Shown here: piece after piece, positions 28,543 through 37,510 of the stretch
How positions within the stretch are numbered: position 1 is the stretch's first letter
How the letters are laid out: each line of letters starts with the position of its first letter
Assembly (NCBI RefSeq): GCF_003264115.1
Contig: NZ_CP021912.1
Location: forward strand, 2,401,001-2,465,000
Source of the DNA: Erythrobacter sp. KY5
GTDB taxonomy: Bacteria; Pseudomonadota; Alphaproteobacteria; Sphingomonadales; Sphingomonadaceae
Length of the DNA: 64,000 nt
Reading direction: 5' to 3'
Notes under the pieces: generated by a model
Database searches by the model: none
What the model saw: only the letters and a program-made list of their open reading frames with translations
What the model was told of the DNA's origin: nothing
Made by a program: the position numbers and the translations under genes

Positions 28543-28905
28543 TTAGCCTTCGCTTGGTCCAGGATCTGCAAAGGCGTTTTCGATCTGGGTCCACGCTGCC
28601 TCTCGTTCCGGGCCGGTCATCGCGGTGATGGCGATCTTGTCGCTGTCCTCCAGTCGCCAGAACATCGTCTGCCGCTCGGGTGTGAGCGTCCAGTAATAGC
28701 CTTGTGTTTCTGGAGGCCAGGCGTCGTATTCGGCCTGCTTTTCAGCGGGCCATCCGTCGTAATCGGCCTTTGCCTCGGGTGCCATCGGGTCCGGCGTTGC
28801 AGGTGGCGCGAGTTCTTCGACGTCCTGCGCCGAACCGGGGGCTGAGGCAACGACGCCAAATGTAACGGCGGCAACAGCGCCAAGGAAAAGATGGGATTTG
28901 CGCAT
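28543..28905 (-). CDS. small secreted protein with 11-residue repeats, unknown function
   Basis: 120 residues from ATG 28905, supported by AGGAGA upstream. A signal peptide (residues 1-26, ending PGSAQ) is followed by a Pro-rich linker. At residues 49-92 there are four degenerate 11-residue units: YDGWPAEKQAE, YDAWPPETQGY, YWTLTPERQTM, FWRLEDSDKIA. The pattern is aromatic-x-x-(W/L)-x-P-E-x-Q, which would put aromatic residues on one face of consecutive helical turns. I do not recognise it. It is likely periplasmic. Confidence 0.75.
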   Translation of the reverse strand: MRKSHLFLGAVAAVTFGVVASAPGSAQDVEELAPPATPDPMAPEAKADYDGWPAEKQAEYDAWPPETQGYYWTLTPERQTMFWRLEDSDKIAITAMTGPEREAAWTQIENAFADPGPSEG

Positions 28906-29114
28906 GAGTGGTCTCCTGATGATCGAACACAGTTGCGCGACGAACCCTTCTGCGACCCGGACGAGTGCTCCCCTTCGATCCGGATGAACCTTGTGTGGCA
29001 CGACCTCGGGCGTTCGCGAAGCCTGCGGGAACGCCCATATCGCTGCGCGCGCACGGGTAAGCGAAACCTGTGGCGCAAACAGGCTGAGGTGATAACGGGC
29101 TGTGTCCTGCGGGC

Positions 29115-29146
29115 ATGAAAAAAGGCGGCTGGAAGCGCCGCCTTTC
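29115..29146 (-). terminator. intrinsic terminator downstream of the second small secreted protein
   Basis: AAAGGCGGC (29120-29128) pairs with GCCGCCTTT; on the minus strand the stem ends in CCTTTTTTC. It lies just 3' of the 29173-29475 gene. Confidence 0.8.
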
Positions 29147-29172
29147 TTCAAATTCGCTTTTTACCGAAGCTC

Positions 29173-29475
29173 TTACTTCGAGCTTGCCGGCTTGCCGGGC
29201 CAGTAATCGAGCGGGCGATTGCCCCAGTTGAGACCAGCGGCGCGCGGGTTGATGCAGCCATCCTGATCGTCGTTCATGCACACGTCGTAAACCTTACCGT
29301 CGATACGCACCTGCGTCGCCTTTCCGGCTTCGTTGCGCTCTACAACGACCGGCGATTCGGCCTTAGTCGAGCCGTCATTCGTGGTGGTCTGGTCGTTCTG
29401 CGCAATAACCGGAGCCACCGCGAAAAGGGTAGCGGCCGAAATTGAGGTGATCGTGGCTGAGATAAGGTTCTTCAT
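29173..29475 (-). CDS. small secreted protein, unknown function
   Basis: 100 residues with a clear signal peptide (TLFAVAPVIAQ, cleaved near 25). The mature protein has a Thr/Ser-rich acidic start, then a compact end with two Cys in VCMNDDQDGCINPR (probably disulfide-bonded or metal-binding) and a Trp/Pro-rich end (NWGNRPLDYWPGK). It has its own start with AAAGGATT upstream and a terminator downstream. I do not recognise the family. Confidence 0.72.
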   Translation of the reverse strand: MKNLISATITSISAATLFAVAPVIAQNDQTTTNDGSTKAESPVVVERNEAGKATQVRIDGKVYDVCMNDDQDGCINPRAAGLNWGNRPLDYWPGKPASSK

Positions 29476-29645
29476 CGTGCGTAATCCTTTGTTGTTTCCC
29501 GTCTTCCCTTGTCAGTTCCCGTGTTGCCCATTCCAATGCAGGGGATGACCTGATGGTTCCGAAAAAGATGGGATAGGCGTTAAGCGCGCTTGCCGAGCGG
29601 GCATTCGTTCCCTACCTGTTCGCATAACGCCTCGAAAAAGATGTC

Positions 29646-31961
29646 ATGAGCTCTAACCTTCCCATCACCCCGGACGACAGTGTCCCCGACGGGCCTGTCC
29701 CGCCCTATGCGGCGCGGCTGAACCAGCCACAGCGTGAGGCTGTTCTGACGACCGAAGGGCCTGTGCTCATGCTCGCGGGTGCCGGCACGGGAAAGACAGC
29801 GGCGCTGACCTCGCGGCTGGCTCATCTGGTGGCAACGCGCCGTGCGTGGCCGAGCCAGATCCTGTGCGTGACCTTCACCAACAAAGCCGCTCGCGAAATG
29901 CGCGAGCGCGTGGCCGGGCATCTGGGTCCGGGCGCGGAAGGCATCCCGTGGCTCGGCACGTTCCATTCCATTTGCGCAAAAATGCTGCGTCGCCATGCCG
30001 AGCTTGTCGGGCTGGAGCAGAATTACACGATCATCGACACCGACGATCAGTTGCGGCTTTTGAAGCAGTTGATCAATGACAACGACGTCGATGAAAAGCG
30101 CTGGCCTGCGCGCCAGCTTGCCGGGCTGATTGATCGCTGGAAGAACCGCGGGCTCAATCCCGAAGACCTCGATCCGGCCGAGTGTGAGGCTTACGTCAAC
30201 GGGCGGGGAGCGGAGTTTTATCGGCTTTATCAGGATCGCCTGAAGGCACTGAACGCCTGCGACTTCGGCGACCTGATGCTCCACATGCTGAACATTTTCC
30301 GCAAGCACACCGATGTGCTCGCCGATTATCAGCAGCGCTTTAAATACATCCTCGTCGACGAATATCAGGACACCAATGCGGTCCAGTATCTGTGGCTCAG
30401 GCTCCTTGCGCAAAGCCACAAGAACATCTGTGTCGTCGGTGACGATGACCAGTCGATCTATTCCTGGCGCGGGGCCGAGGTCGCGAACATTTTGCGATTT
30501 GAAAAGGACTTTCCCGGCGCGCATGTCGTGCGGCTGGAGCAGAATTACCGCTCGACCCCGCATATCCTTGGCGCAGCGTCGGGCCTGATCCGCGCCAATT
30601 CGCAGCGCCATGAAAAGACGCTGTGGACCGAGGTGAACGGCGGCGACAAGGTGCGCGTGATCGGCGTGTGGGACGCTCCCGAAGAAGCGCGACGGGTGAG
30701 CGAGGAAATCGAACGACTGGAACGCGAAGGCGCGCCCTTGAACCAGGTCGCCATCCTCGTGCGCGCGCAGTACCAGACCCGCGAATTCGAAGACCGCTTC
30801 ATCCAGACCGGCATCAATTATCGCATCATCGGCGGTTTCCGTTTCTACGAGCGCGCCGAAATACGTGATGCGCTCGCTTATCTGCGGGTGATTGCGCAGC
30901 CTCAGGATGACCTCGCCTTCGAACGCATCTACAACCAGCCGAAACGCGGGCTTGGTGCGAAGACGCTGGAAAAGATGCACCAACATGCCCGCCGCGTGGG
31001 CATGCCACTCGCCGCGGCCTCGCTCGAACTTGCTGACAGCGACGAACTGCCCAAGCGCGCGGCGAACACGATCGGCTCGCTGATGCGCTCTTTTCTCGTC
31101 TGGCGCGAGGCGTCCGAGCAGATGACGCCTTCGGACCTTCTTCGCCTTGTGCTGGATGAAAGCGGCTACAACGATATGCTCGCCGCCGACCGCTCCGCAG
31201 AAAGCGCCGGACGTGCGGAAAACCTCTCCGAACTTGCTCGCGCGATGGAGGAGTATGAAACGCTCGGCGACTTCCTCGAACATGTCAGCCTCGTCATGGA
31301 CAATGATCGCGGCGATGAGGAAGACACCGTCACGATCATGACGATCCACGCGGCCAAGGGCCTCGAATTCGACAACGTGTTCTGCGTTGGTTGGGAAGAA
31401 GGCGTCTTCCCCTCGCAGCGCGCGATTGACGAAGGCGGTCTTGCCAGTCTCGAAGAAGAGCGCCGCCTTGCTTACGTCGCGATCACCCGTGCACGGCGGC
31501 GTTGCATGATCCTTCACGCGGCCAACCGGCGCATTTATGGGCAGTGGACCAGCTCGATCCCCTCGCGCTTCATCGAGGAACTGCCCGAAGAACATATCGA
31601 GCAGGAGACTACCATGACCGGCGGAGCTTCGCTGTGGCGCGCCAACTGGTCGGAGAACGAAGACCCCTTCGCGCACGTCGCACGCGACAGGCCGGATCGC
31701 GCTCAGGCCCGCGGCCCCGGATGGCAGCGAGCGGTCGCGACAGGCTATGAGACGCGGCAACAGCGTGTCGCCGAACCGGGCCGTTCAGCGGCAAGCTTCG
31801 CTGCAAAGCCACGCTCCGACATCGCTATCGGCGCGATGGTCGAGCACAAGAAATTCGGGACCGGCTGCGTGATTGATCAGGAGGGCAACAAGCTGACGAT
31901 CAATTTCGAGGAAGCTGGCGAAAAGCGCGTGATCGACAGTTTCGTGACGGTGGTGGGCTAA
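29646..31961 (+). CDS. uvrD: UvrD/PcrA-type ATP-dependent DNA helicase
   Basis: 771 residues of a superfamily 1 helicase. Walker A is AGAGTGKT (residues about 43-50), Walker B is VDEYQDTN, QNYRSTPHIL is motif IV, and TIHAAKGLEFDNVFCVGWEEGVFPSQRA holds motifs V/VI. The C-terminal 40 residues (VEHKKFGTGCVIDQEGNKLT) form the Tudor-like domain that contacts RNA polymerase in UvrD/PcrA. It acts in nucleotide excision and mismatch repair. uvrD versus pcrA is only a naming choice. Confidence 0.94.
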   Translation: MSSNLPITPDDSVPDGPVPPYAARLNQPQREAVLTTEGPVLMLAGAGTGKTAALTSRLAHLVATRRAWPSQILCVTFTNKAAREMRERVAGHLGPGAEGIPWLGTFHSICAKMLRRHAELVGLEQNYTIIDTDDQLRLLKQLINDNDVDEKRWPARQLAGLIDRWKNRGLNPEDLDPAECEAYVNGRGAEFYRLYQDRLKALNACDFGDLMLHMLNIFRKHTDVLADYQQRFKYILVDEYQDTNAVQYLWLRLLAQSHKNICVVGDDDQSIYSWRGAEVANILRFEKDFPGAHVVRLEQNYRSTPHILGAASGLIRANSQRHEKTLWTEVNGGDKVRVIGVWDAPEEARRVSEEIERLEREGAPLNQVAILVRAQYQTREFEDRFIQTGINYRIIGGFRFYERAEIRDALAYLRVIAQPQDDLAFERIYNQPKRGLGAKTLEKMHQHARRVGMPLAAASLELADSDELPKRAANTIGSLMRSFLVWREASEQMTPSDLLRLVLDESGYNDMLAADRSAESAGRAENLSELARAMEEYETLGDFLEHVSLVMDNDRGDEEDTVTIMTIHAAKGLEFDNVFCVGWEEGVFPSQRAIDEGGLASLEEERRLAYVAITRARRRCMILHAANRRIYGQWTSSIPSRFIEELPEEHIEQETTMTGGASLWRANWSENEDPFAHVARDRPDRAQARGPGWQRAVATGYETRQQRVAEPGRSAASFAAKPRSDIAIGAMVEHKKFGTGCVIDQEGNKLTINFEEAGEKRVIDSFVTVVG

Positions 31962-31989
31962 GTCGAAGCCGTGCTTCGGCAGCCAGCGA

Positions 31990-32628
31990 TCACACCAGCT
32001 CCGCTATCGCCATCCAGATCGCTGCAAAGAATGACGCGCCACCCAATGTCCCGAACGCGTGCCAGACAGGGTAGCGGAAACGCATGATCTTGTTGCGATA
32101 GAACAGCGTCCCGATCGTGTAGAAGACACCCCCGGCGGCGATTGCGGCTGTCGAATATCCGGGTAGCGCATTCCAGAAGCTCGGCAAGGCGATCAGCGCG
32201 GTCCAGCCCAGTGCCAGATACGAGATCAGCGACCAGCGCGAATCGCCATTGTCCGCCATCAGCTTGAAGATCACACCGACTGCCGCCGCCACCCAGATGA
32301 TCGCCAGAACGGCGTGTGCCATCACAGACCCTGCAATGATCAAAAGCGGGCTGAACGTCGCTGCGATCACGACATAGATCGCCGCATGATCCAAGCGCCG
32401 GAATGCCGCGCGCCATTCGTGCCTTGGGTGAAGGTGGTAGGCGAAGGAAATGAGTATCGAGAACAGCCCCGCCAGAACGTAGACAATGGCCGCGCTCGTC
32501 AGCCACATGTCACCCGCCACCGTGCTCATACGGATGAGGAAGGCTGCGGCAACTGCGAACCCGGCAAGGCTCACACCGTGGACGAGCCCATCGGCAAAGC
32601 GCTCTTGTGCGGTTTTGCTCGGATACAT
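31990..32628 (-). CDS. trhA: PAQR-family membrane protein (hemolysin III / TrhA)
   Basis: 212 residues with seven membrane helices. The PAQR zinc-site motifs are visible: the N-terminal ERFADGLVHGVSLAGF, the SFAYHLHPRHEW region, LDHAAIYVVIAATFSPL, and near the end YPVWHAFGTLGG. Homologues help membrane energetics and homeostasis; 'hemolysin' is historical. ATG 32628 was chosen because upstream frame extension is out of family. Directly upstream (40 bases) lies the Asp/Asn hydroxylase gene, probably co-transcribed. Confidence 0.85.
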   Translation of the reverse strand: MYPSKTAQERFADGLVHGVSLAGFAVAAAFLIRMSTVAGDMWLTSAAIVYVLAGLFSILISFAYHLHPRHEWRAAFRRLDHAAIYVVIAATFSPLLIIAGSVMAHAVLAIIWVAAAVGVIFKLMADNGDSRWSLISYLALGWTALIALPSFWNALPGYSTAAIAAGGVFYTIGTLFYRNKIMRFRYPVWHAFGTLGGASFFAAIWMAIAELV

Positions 32629-32668
32629 CGAATGCCGCGCGCCAGGTCCGGACCAGTAGTCGAGCAGC

Positions 32669-33445
32669 TCAGGCCGCCGAACTGTCTTTTGTCGCCGCGT
32701 TCTCAATCGCTTTCTTGATATCCTGCACGAAGCGCGAATTGCGCACGCCGAACAGAAACAGGTTCTGGATCGCGTTACCCTTCCAGCGGCACGGACGCTT
32801 GATCTGGATGAGGAGGATGTAGCGATCCTCGTCCGTCTCGTTCCATACCTCGTGATTGAACATGTCGTCGAAAACGAAGCTTTCGCCATCGCGCCAGTTG
32901 AGGACATGCGTGGTTTCGCCTTCCTCAAGGTGCATGCGGCACTTTTCCGTCTCCGCAGGTGACTTCAATGCGAGGTGATAGGTCAGCATCCCCTTGGTCA
33001 TGCCCCAATGACGAGGGATATGACCGCCTGCTTCGAGAACCGAGAAGTTGGCCGTGACCAGCCCCGGCACCTCGTCGAGCAGCTTCGACGTGATCGGCGC
33101 ACGCACGGCGTTCGGTTCCATCGTGTAGCCGTAACCTTTGAGGAAGAATGCGCGCCAGCGTGGATCCTTGCCGATCCGGCCATGGTCGAACGAAATCTCA
33201 CCCAGCGAAGGGATGTCCTGCGCGCGAATGCGCACCGCCTCGTCACGGATATCTTCCCAGCGCGATTCGAGCTTCTCGATCCACGGCCAGAACGATTTGT
33301 CCTGAATCGCCGCATCAGGAATCTTCGAATTTTCCATGATGATCGCGTCGATCTTGGGGCGCAGTTCCTTGCCGATCTGGAACAGCGACTTGCCCACGAA
33401 CGGGATTTTCCATCCACGCGCGTTGAGGGTGTCTTGCCAGGCCAA
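32669..33445 (-). CDS. aspartyl/asparaginyl beta-hydroxylase-domain protein
   Basis: 258 residues. The C-terminal half carries a Fe(II)/2-oxoglutarate fold: HWGMTKGMLTYHLAL gives one His ligand region and GESFVFDDMFNHEVWNETDEDRYILLIQIKR the second His and 2OG-binding Arg. Related bacterial proteins include LpxO, which hydroxylates the lipid A secondary acyl chain, but those are membrane-anchored and longer; no membrane helix is seen here. The substrate is unknown. It leads the membrane protein trhA. Confidence 0.82.
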   Translation of the reverse strand: MAWQDTLNARGWKIPFVGKSLFQIGKELRPKIDAIIMENSKIPDAAIQDKSFWPWIEKLESRWEDIRDEAVRIRAQDIPSLGEISFDHGRIGKDPRWRAFFLKGYGYTMEPNAVRAPITSKLLDEVPGLVTANFSVLEAGGHIPRHWGMTKGMLTYHLALKSPAETEKCRMHLEEGETTHVLNWRDGESFVFDDMFNHEVWNETDEDRYILLIQIKRPCRWKGNAIQNLFLFGVRNSRFVQDIKKAIENAATKDSSAA

Positions 33446-33605
33446 GGGTATTCTCCAAAAGGTATATCAAACGGGGTTGCGGAGCCTTTAGGCGATCGGC
33501 TCGATTGGCGAAAGGGGCCGGATTTGTCACTGCCCGAAGGCGGGCATGTCCGCAGTTCTCAGTCTGATTGCCACGCCGCGCGCGTGACGCAGCAGGAAGG
33601 CTATC

Positions 33606-34994
33606 TCAGGTCGCGCCTACGTCGAGGAAGCCGGGCTTGGGCCCGTTCCATTCGCCCGCAGGGACCGGATCGTCGCTCTCATCATCGCGGCGGCGGGAGC
33701 GGCTTTTGCGCTCGGGCTTTTCCTCGCTGCGCTCGCGGCGCGGTTTGCGAGGCGCTTCGCCTTCGTCATCACGCTTGCGACTGCGCGAACGGCTTTTCTT
33801 CTCGGCGGGCTTTTCGTCCTTCGCCTCGTCTGCGTCGCTGGTGCTCTTGGCCGAACCATCTGCCAGCTCGACGCGAACGTCTTCCTTGCCGAAAACCTTG
33901 ATCTTGGCGCCAGTCAGCTTCTCGACGTTGGAGATCGCTTCGGCGTCTTCATCCGCGACCAGCGTGAACGCGCGGCCCTTTGCCCCGGCGCGGCCTGTGC
34001 GACCGATGCGGTGGACATAATCGTCAGGGTGCCATGGCGTATCGAAATTGAACACATGGCTGACACCCTTGATGTCGAGCCCGCGCGCTGCGACGTCCGA
34101 CGCGACAAGGATGTTCACATCGCCGGACTTGAACCGGTCAAGCTCCTTGAGGCGCGAGCTTTGATCCATGTCGCCATGGATTTCGCCGCTGGCAAAGCCG
34201 CGGCGCTGCAAATGCTTGTTAAGCTCTCGAACAGTGGTCTTGCGGTTCGCAAAGATGATCGCCGTTTCGACCTGGTCGTTCGCCAGCAGCCATTCGAGCG
34301 TATCGCGTTTCTGGCGCGCCTTAACCGGCACCTTGAACGCAGTGATGTCTTTATTCGTGGTAGCTGCGCGCGTCGTCTCGATACGCTTGGGATTGCTCAG
34401 GAATTTCTTCGCCAGCTTCTCGATCGGCGCAGGCATGGTTGCCGAGAAAAGCATGGTCTGGCGCGTTTCGGGCAGCTTGTCGCAGATGAATTCGATGTCC
34501 GGGATGAAGCCCATGTCGAGCATCCGGTCTGCCTCGTCGATGACGAGCAATTCGCAACCGTTGAGCAGGATCTTGCCCCGCTCGAACAGGTCCATCAGGC
34601 GACCCGGCGTCGCGATAAGGACATCGACGCCTTCGTCGAGTGTCTTGAGCTGATCGCCCATCTGCACGCCGCCGATCAGCAGCGCCATCTTGAGATCGTG
34701 GTTCGCGCCGTACTTCTCGAAATTCTCGGCAACCTGCGCAGCAAGTTCGCGCGTCGGTTCAAGGATGAGCGAGCGCGGCATCAGCGCGCGCCTGCGGCCA
34801 GCGGCCATCACATCGATCATCGGAAGCACGAAGCTGGCGGTTTTCCCCGTCCCGGTTTGCGCGATGCCGATGATGTCTTTCATCATCAACACGGCGGGGA
34901 TTGCTTCGGCCTGAATCGCGGTCGGCTCTGTATAGCCGGCGTCCTCGACGGCTTTTAGCAATTCAGGAGATAGGCCGAGATCGGCAAAAGTCAT
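33606..34994 (-). CDS. DEAD-box RNA helicase, RhlE-type
   Basis: 462 residues from ATG 34994 (MTFADLGLSPELLKAV). Motifs are the Q-motif region EPTAIQAEAIPA, AQTGTGKT, PTRELAAQ, VIDEADRMLDMGF, LFSATMP and HRIGRTGRAG. The RecA-like domains end near 370. The last 80 residues are an unstructured, alternately basic/acidic tail with Arg-Ser-Arg-rich clusters, typical of alphaproteobacterial RhlE proteins and probably an RNA-binding or condensate tail. Role: ribosome assembly or mRNA decay at low temperature. Confidence 0.92.
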   Translation of the reverse strand: MTFADLGLSPELLKAVEDAGYTEPTAIQAEAIPAVLMMKDIIGIAQTGTGKTASFVLPMIDVMAAGRRRALMPRSLILEPTRELAAQVAENFEKYGANHDLKMALLIGGVQMGDQLKTLDEGVDVLIATPGRLMDLFERGKILLNGCELLVIDEADRMLDMGFIPDIEFICDKLPETRQTMLFSATMPAPIEKLAKKFLSNPKRIETTRAATTNKDITAFKVPVKARQKRDTLEWLLANDQVETAIIFANRKTTVRELNKHLQRRGFASGEIHGDMDQSSRLKELDRFKSGDVNILVASDVAARGLDIKGVSHVFNFDTPWHPDDYVHRIGRTGRAGAKGRAFTLVADEDAEAISNVEKLTGAKIKVFGKEDVRVELADGSAKSTSDADEAKDEKPAEKKSRSRSRKRDDEGEAPRKPRRERSEEKPERKSRSRRRDDESDDPVPAGEWNGPKPGFLDVGAT

Positions 34995-35166
34995 GCGGTT
35001 CAAAATGTCCGGATAGCGGGCAGCCAGGCTGCCGGATTGATTGCTGCACTGAAGGTTCACCTTCAACAGCGCCGCTGCGATTGGCGAAAAAGGCCACAAA
35101 AGTCAAGAAAAGGGGCAGGTTGTCGCGCGTATTGGCACGAGGCGGACCATTATCGCTGCCCGGCGG

Positions 35167-35766
35167 CTATTCCTGGACGACAACCAATTGCCGCATCGCC
35201 TCGACTTCGCACTTGGCTCCGCTGCGCGATTGCAACTCGTCGCGCTCGACACAAAGCTGTCCGTCCTCGCTCCGCTCGATGTAGAAACCGGCGTAGAAAT
35301 CGCGCGCACGGCAGGCGCGTTCCAGATTGACGCTGAAGATGCGGTTGTCGCGCAAGAACAGGAGCAAGCGATTGCCAGTCCCCGTCTGCACCCCCGAAAT
35401 GCCCGCCATCGGCACGCAGCGTTCGGTATCGCGTTCTTCGTAGGCGAGGCTCATCCCGCGCTGAGGCAGACGCGCCAACAAGCTGTTACGGGGACCTTCA
35501 CGGCGCGGCGTGATGCGGATGGTCACTCGCCTGTCGATCCTGACCTGCCGTGCGACCTGCCCGCCATAAAACGCATCGAGCGGCGATACAGCGGCGTTTG
35601 CAGGCGAGTACGGGGCCTCGGGCTTCTCTTCAAAATCGGGAGCCGCCGACTGAGCGATTGCATCACCTTCCCGATCAATCGCCCCGCTTTCAGCCTGCAA
35701 CAACCCCTGCCCCAAAATGGGCAATATCAGCGCAAATGGCGCTGCAATTGCGAGCATGCTCGGCAT
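35167..35766 (-). CDS. exported protein of unknown function
   Basis: 199 residues. The N-terminal hydrophobic segment (MLAIAAPFALILPILG) looks like a signal peptide or anchor. An acidic linker and a probably beta-rich body follow, with the arginine-rich segment RIDRRVTIRITPRREG and three Cys. No family recognised. Convincing as a gene from its signal sequence, 199-residue frame and clean strand spacing; its function is open. It lies upstream of the RhlE gene on the same strand. Confidence 0.65.
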   Translation of the reverse strand: MPSMLAIAAPFALILPILGQGLLQAESGAIDREGDAIAQSAAPDFEEKPEAPYSPANAAVSPLDAFYGGQVARQVRIDRRVTIRITPRREGPRNSLLARLPQRGMSLAYEERDTERCVPMAGISGVQTGTGNRLLLFLRDNRIFSVNLERACRARDFYAGFYIERSEDGQLCVERDELQSRSGAKCEVEAMRQLVVVQE

Positions 35767-35920
35767 GGGTTTTCGGGAGTTCCTCCAATATTCGAGGGCC
35801 GCTTGATCCTTGTCGTCGGCCTCTGACGCGATCCGAATGTGGCACTAGCATGAGCGATTGAACGCTGGCTTAACTAAGCATACGGCGCAGTGTAAGGCAC
35901 TGGTACAATCGCAGCCGAGT

Positions 35921-35936
35921 GTGGCATAGTCGCCAC
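35921..35936. promoter_or_regulatory. inverted repeat touching the start of the D-2-hydroxyacid dehydrogenase
   Basis: GTGGC (35921-35925) and GCCAC (35932-35936) are separated by six bases, ending one base before the ATG at 35938. There is no SD. It could be an operator or an RNA stem covering the start. A possible promoter lies upstream: TTGAAC (35858-35863), 17 bases, TACGGC (35881-35886). Confidence 0.4.
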
Positions 35937-35937
35937 A

Positions 35938-37386
35938 ATGACGACAGTGACACAGACAAAAGAAACCTTTTTAACCGAAGCGGCTGAATTGCTCGGGCCC
36001 AAGGGGCTGACACGGGTCGCTGAAGATATTGAGCCTTGGGAGACCGACTGGCGCGGACGATACACCGGCAGCGCGCTGGCGCTTGCCTCTCCGGCTTCCA
36101 CCGCTGAGGTATCAGCGCTCGTCAAACTATGCGCCAGCCACGGTGTTCCCATCGTGCCGCAAGGCGGGAACAGCGGGATGGCTGGCGGGGCCACCCCCGA
36201 CAAGAGCGGCGCGTCCATCCTGCTGTCACTGAGGCGTATGAACAAGATCCGCTCCATCGACGCGGGAGCAGGCCACGCGGTCTGTGATGCTGGGGTCATC
36301 CTGCAAACCTTCCACGAGGCGGCAGAGGCAGAGGGCCTGCGGTTCCCCCTGACATTGGGTGGCAAGGGTTCGGCGACAATCGGCGGACTCATTTCGACCA
36401 ATGCCGGCGGTACGCAGGTGCTGCGCCACGGCACGATGCGCGCGCAGGTGCTCGGGATCGAGGCTGTCCTTGCAGATGGCAGCATCCTCGATGCGCTGAC
36501 CGTGCTCAAGAAGGACAATCGCGGCTTCGATCTCAAGCAATTGCTGATCGGATCGGAAGGGACGCTGGGTATCGTGACCGGTGCGACCTTGCGTTTGCTC
36601 CCCGCCCCGCAAGCGCGCGCGACCGCGTGGGTCGGCCTGTCCTCGATCACCGATGCGCGTACCCTGCTAAGGCGGGTTGATCGGGCGCTTGGCGACACGC
36701 TTGAAGGCTTTGAAGTGGTTCCGGCCCACTGCCTCGACAGCGTGCTGGCTCACCTCCCAGACGCGCGCTCACCATTGCAGCACCGTCATGCGTGGAACGC
36801 GCTGGTCGAATGCGTCGCGCTCGACGGCGATGATTTCGCGCTTCGGGAAAGGCTTGAACAGGCGCTAGCGGATGCAGCCGAAGCTGAGCTTTTGGACGAT
36901 GCCGTAATCGCTTCGAATGAGAGGCAGGCAGAGGATTTCTGGACCCTTCGCGATTCGATCTCGGCGGCGGAGCGCGCACTTGGCCCAGCGATGCAGCACG
37001 ATATCTCGGTCCCTGTTGAGCGAATGCCGGAGTTTATCCTCGCCGCATCGCCCGCAATCGAAGCGGCCCATCCGGGCGCATCGGCGATTGCATTCGGGCA
37101 TCTGGGCGATGGCAATGTGCACTTTCACGTCCTTGCCCCCAAGGGCGCAGAGCCCGGCGTGTGGGAAGAAACGCAGGGCAAGGAGGTAAGCGCGCAAGTC
37201 TATGATCTTGTTACGCAATGGGGCGGTTCGATCAGCGCCGAGCACGGCATCGGTCAGATGAAAGTGGGCGAACTTGGCAGGCTTGGCGATCCGGTCGCGC
37301 TGGCGATGATGCGCAGCGTCAAACAGGCATTGGACCCGCAAAACCTGCTTAATCCGGGCAAACTCATCCCGCCCAGGAGTAATTGA
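35938..37386 (+). CDS. FAD-dependent D-2-hydroxyacid dehydrogenase (D-2-hydroxyglutarate/D-lactate type)
   Basis: 482 residues of the vanillyl-alcohol oxidase superfamily. The FAD_binding_4 domain (residues 30-210) has the diphosphate-binding PQGGNSGMAGG and GGLISTNAGGTQVLRHG; the C-terminal FAD-oxidase_C domain has the zinc-type GHLGDGNVHFHVL and SAEHGIGQ. It oxidises D-2-hydroxyacids and passes electrons to a flavoprotein or quinone; D-2-hydroxyglutarate and D-lactate are both plausible. The start has no SD and an inverted repeat just before it. Confidence 0.88.
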   Translation: MTTVTQTKETFLTEAAELLGPKGLTRVAEDIEPWETDWRGRYTGSALALASPASTAEVSALVKLCASHGVPIVPQGGNSGMAGGATPDKSGASILLSLRRMNKIRSIDAGAGHAVCDAGVILQTFHEAAEAEGLRFPLTLGGKGSATIGGLISTNAGGTQVLRHGTMRAQVLGIEAVLADGSILDALTVLKKDNRGFDLKQLLIGSEGTLGIVTGATLRLLPAPQARATAWVGLSSITDARTLLRRVDRALGDTLEGFEVVPAHCLDSVLAHLPDARSPLQHRHAWNALVECVALDGDDFALRERLEQALADAAEAELLDDAVIASNERQAEDFWTLRDSISAAERALGPAMQHDISVPVERMPEFILAASPAIEAAHPGASAIAFGHLGDGNVHFHVLAPKGAEPGVWEETQGKEVSAQVYDLVTQWGGSISAEHGIGQMKVGELGRLGDPVALAMMRSVKQALDPQNLLNPGKLIPPRSN

Positions 37387-37510
37387 GCCCCTCGCGCTTG
37401 CGCCTGTCCACGTGAACGCCTAAAGCGCCGCAATCGCGGCCTTGTGGGAGGGGCCACTTTTCCGCTTTTAGCCGCGAACAGATTTCCAATAGCTTCTCGG
37501 AGAGTATTTC

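Noticed and set aside
29580..31760. 726-residue open frame antisense to the UvrD helicase
   Set aside because: It is a mirror of high-GC codon bias on the other strand; the plus strand carries all helicase motifs and this frame shows no domain.
32629..32928. Extension of the PAQR protein upstream to 32928
   Set aside because: It overlaps the preceding hydroxylase gene and is Ser/Arg-rich without homology.
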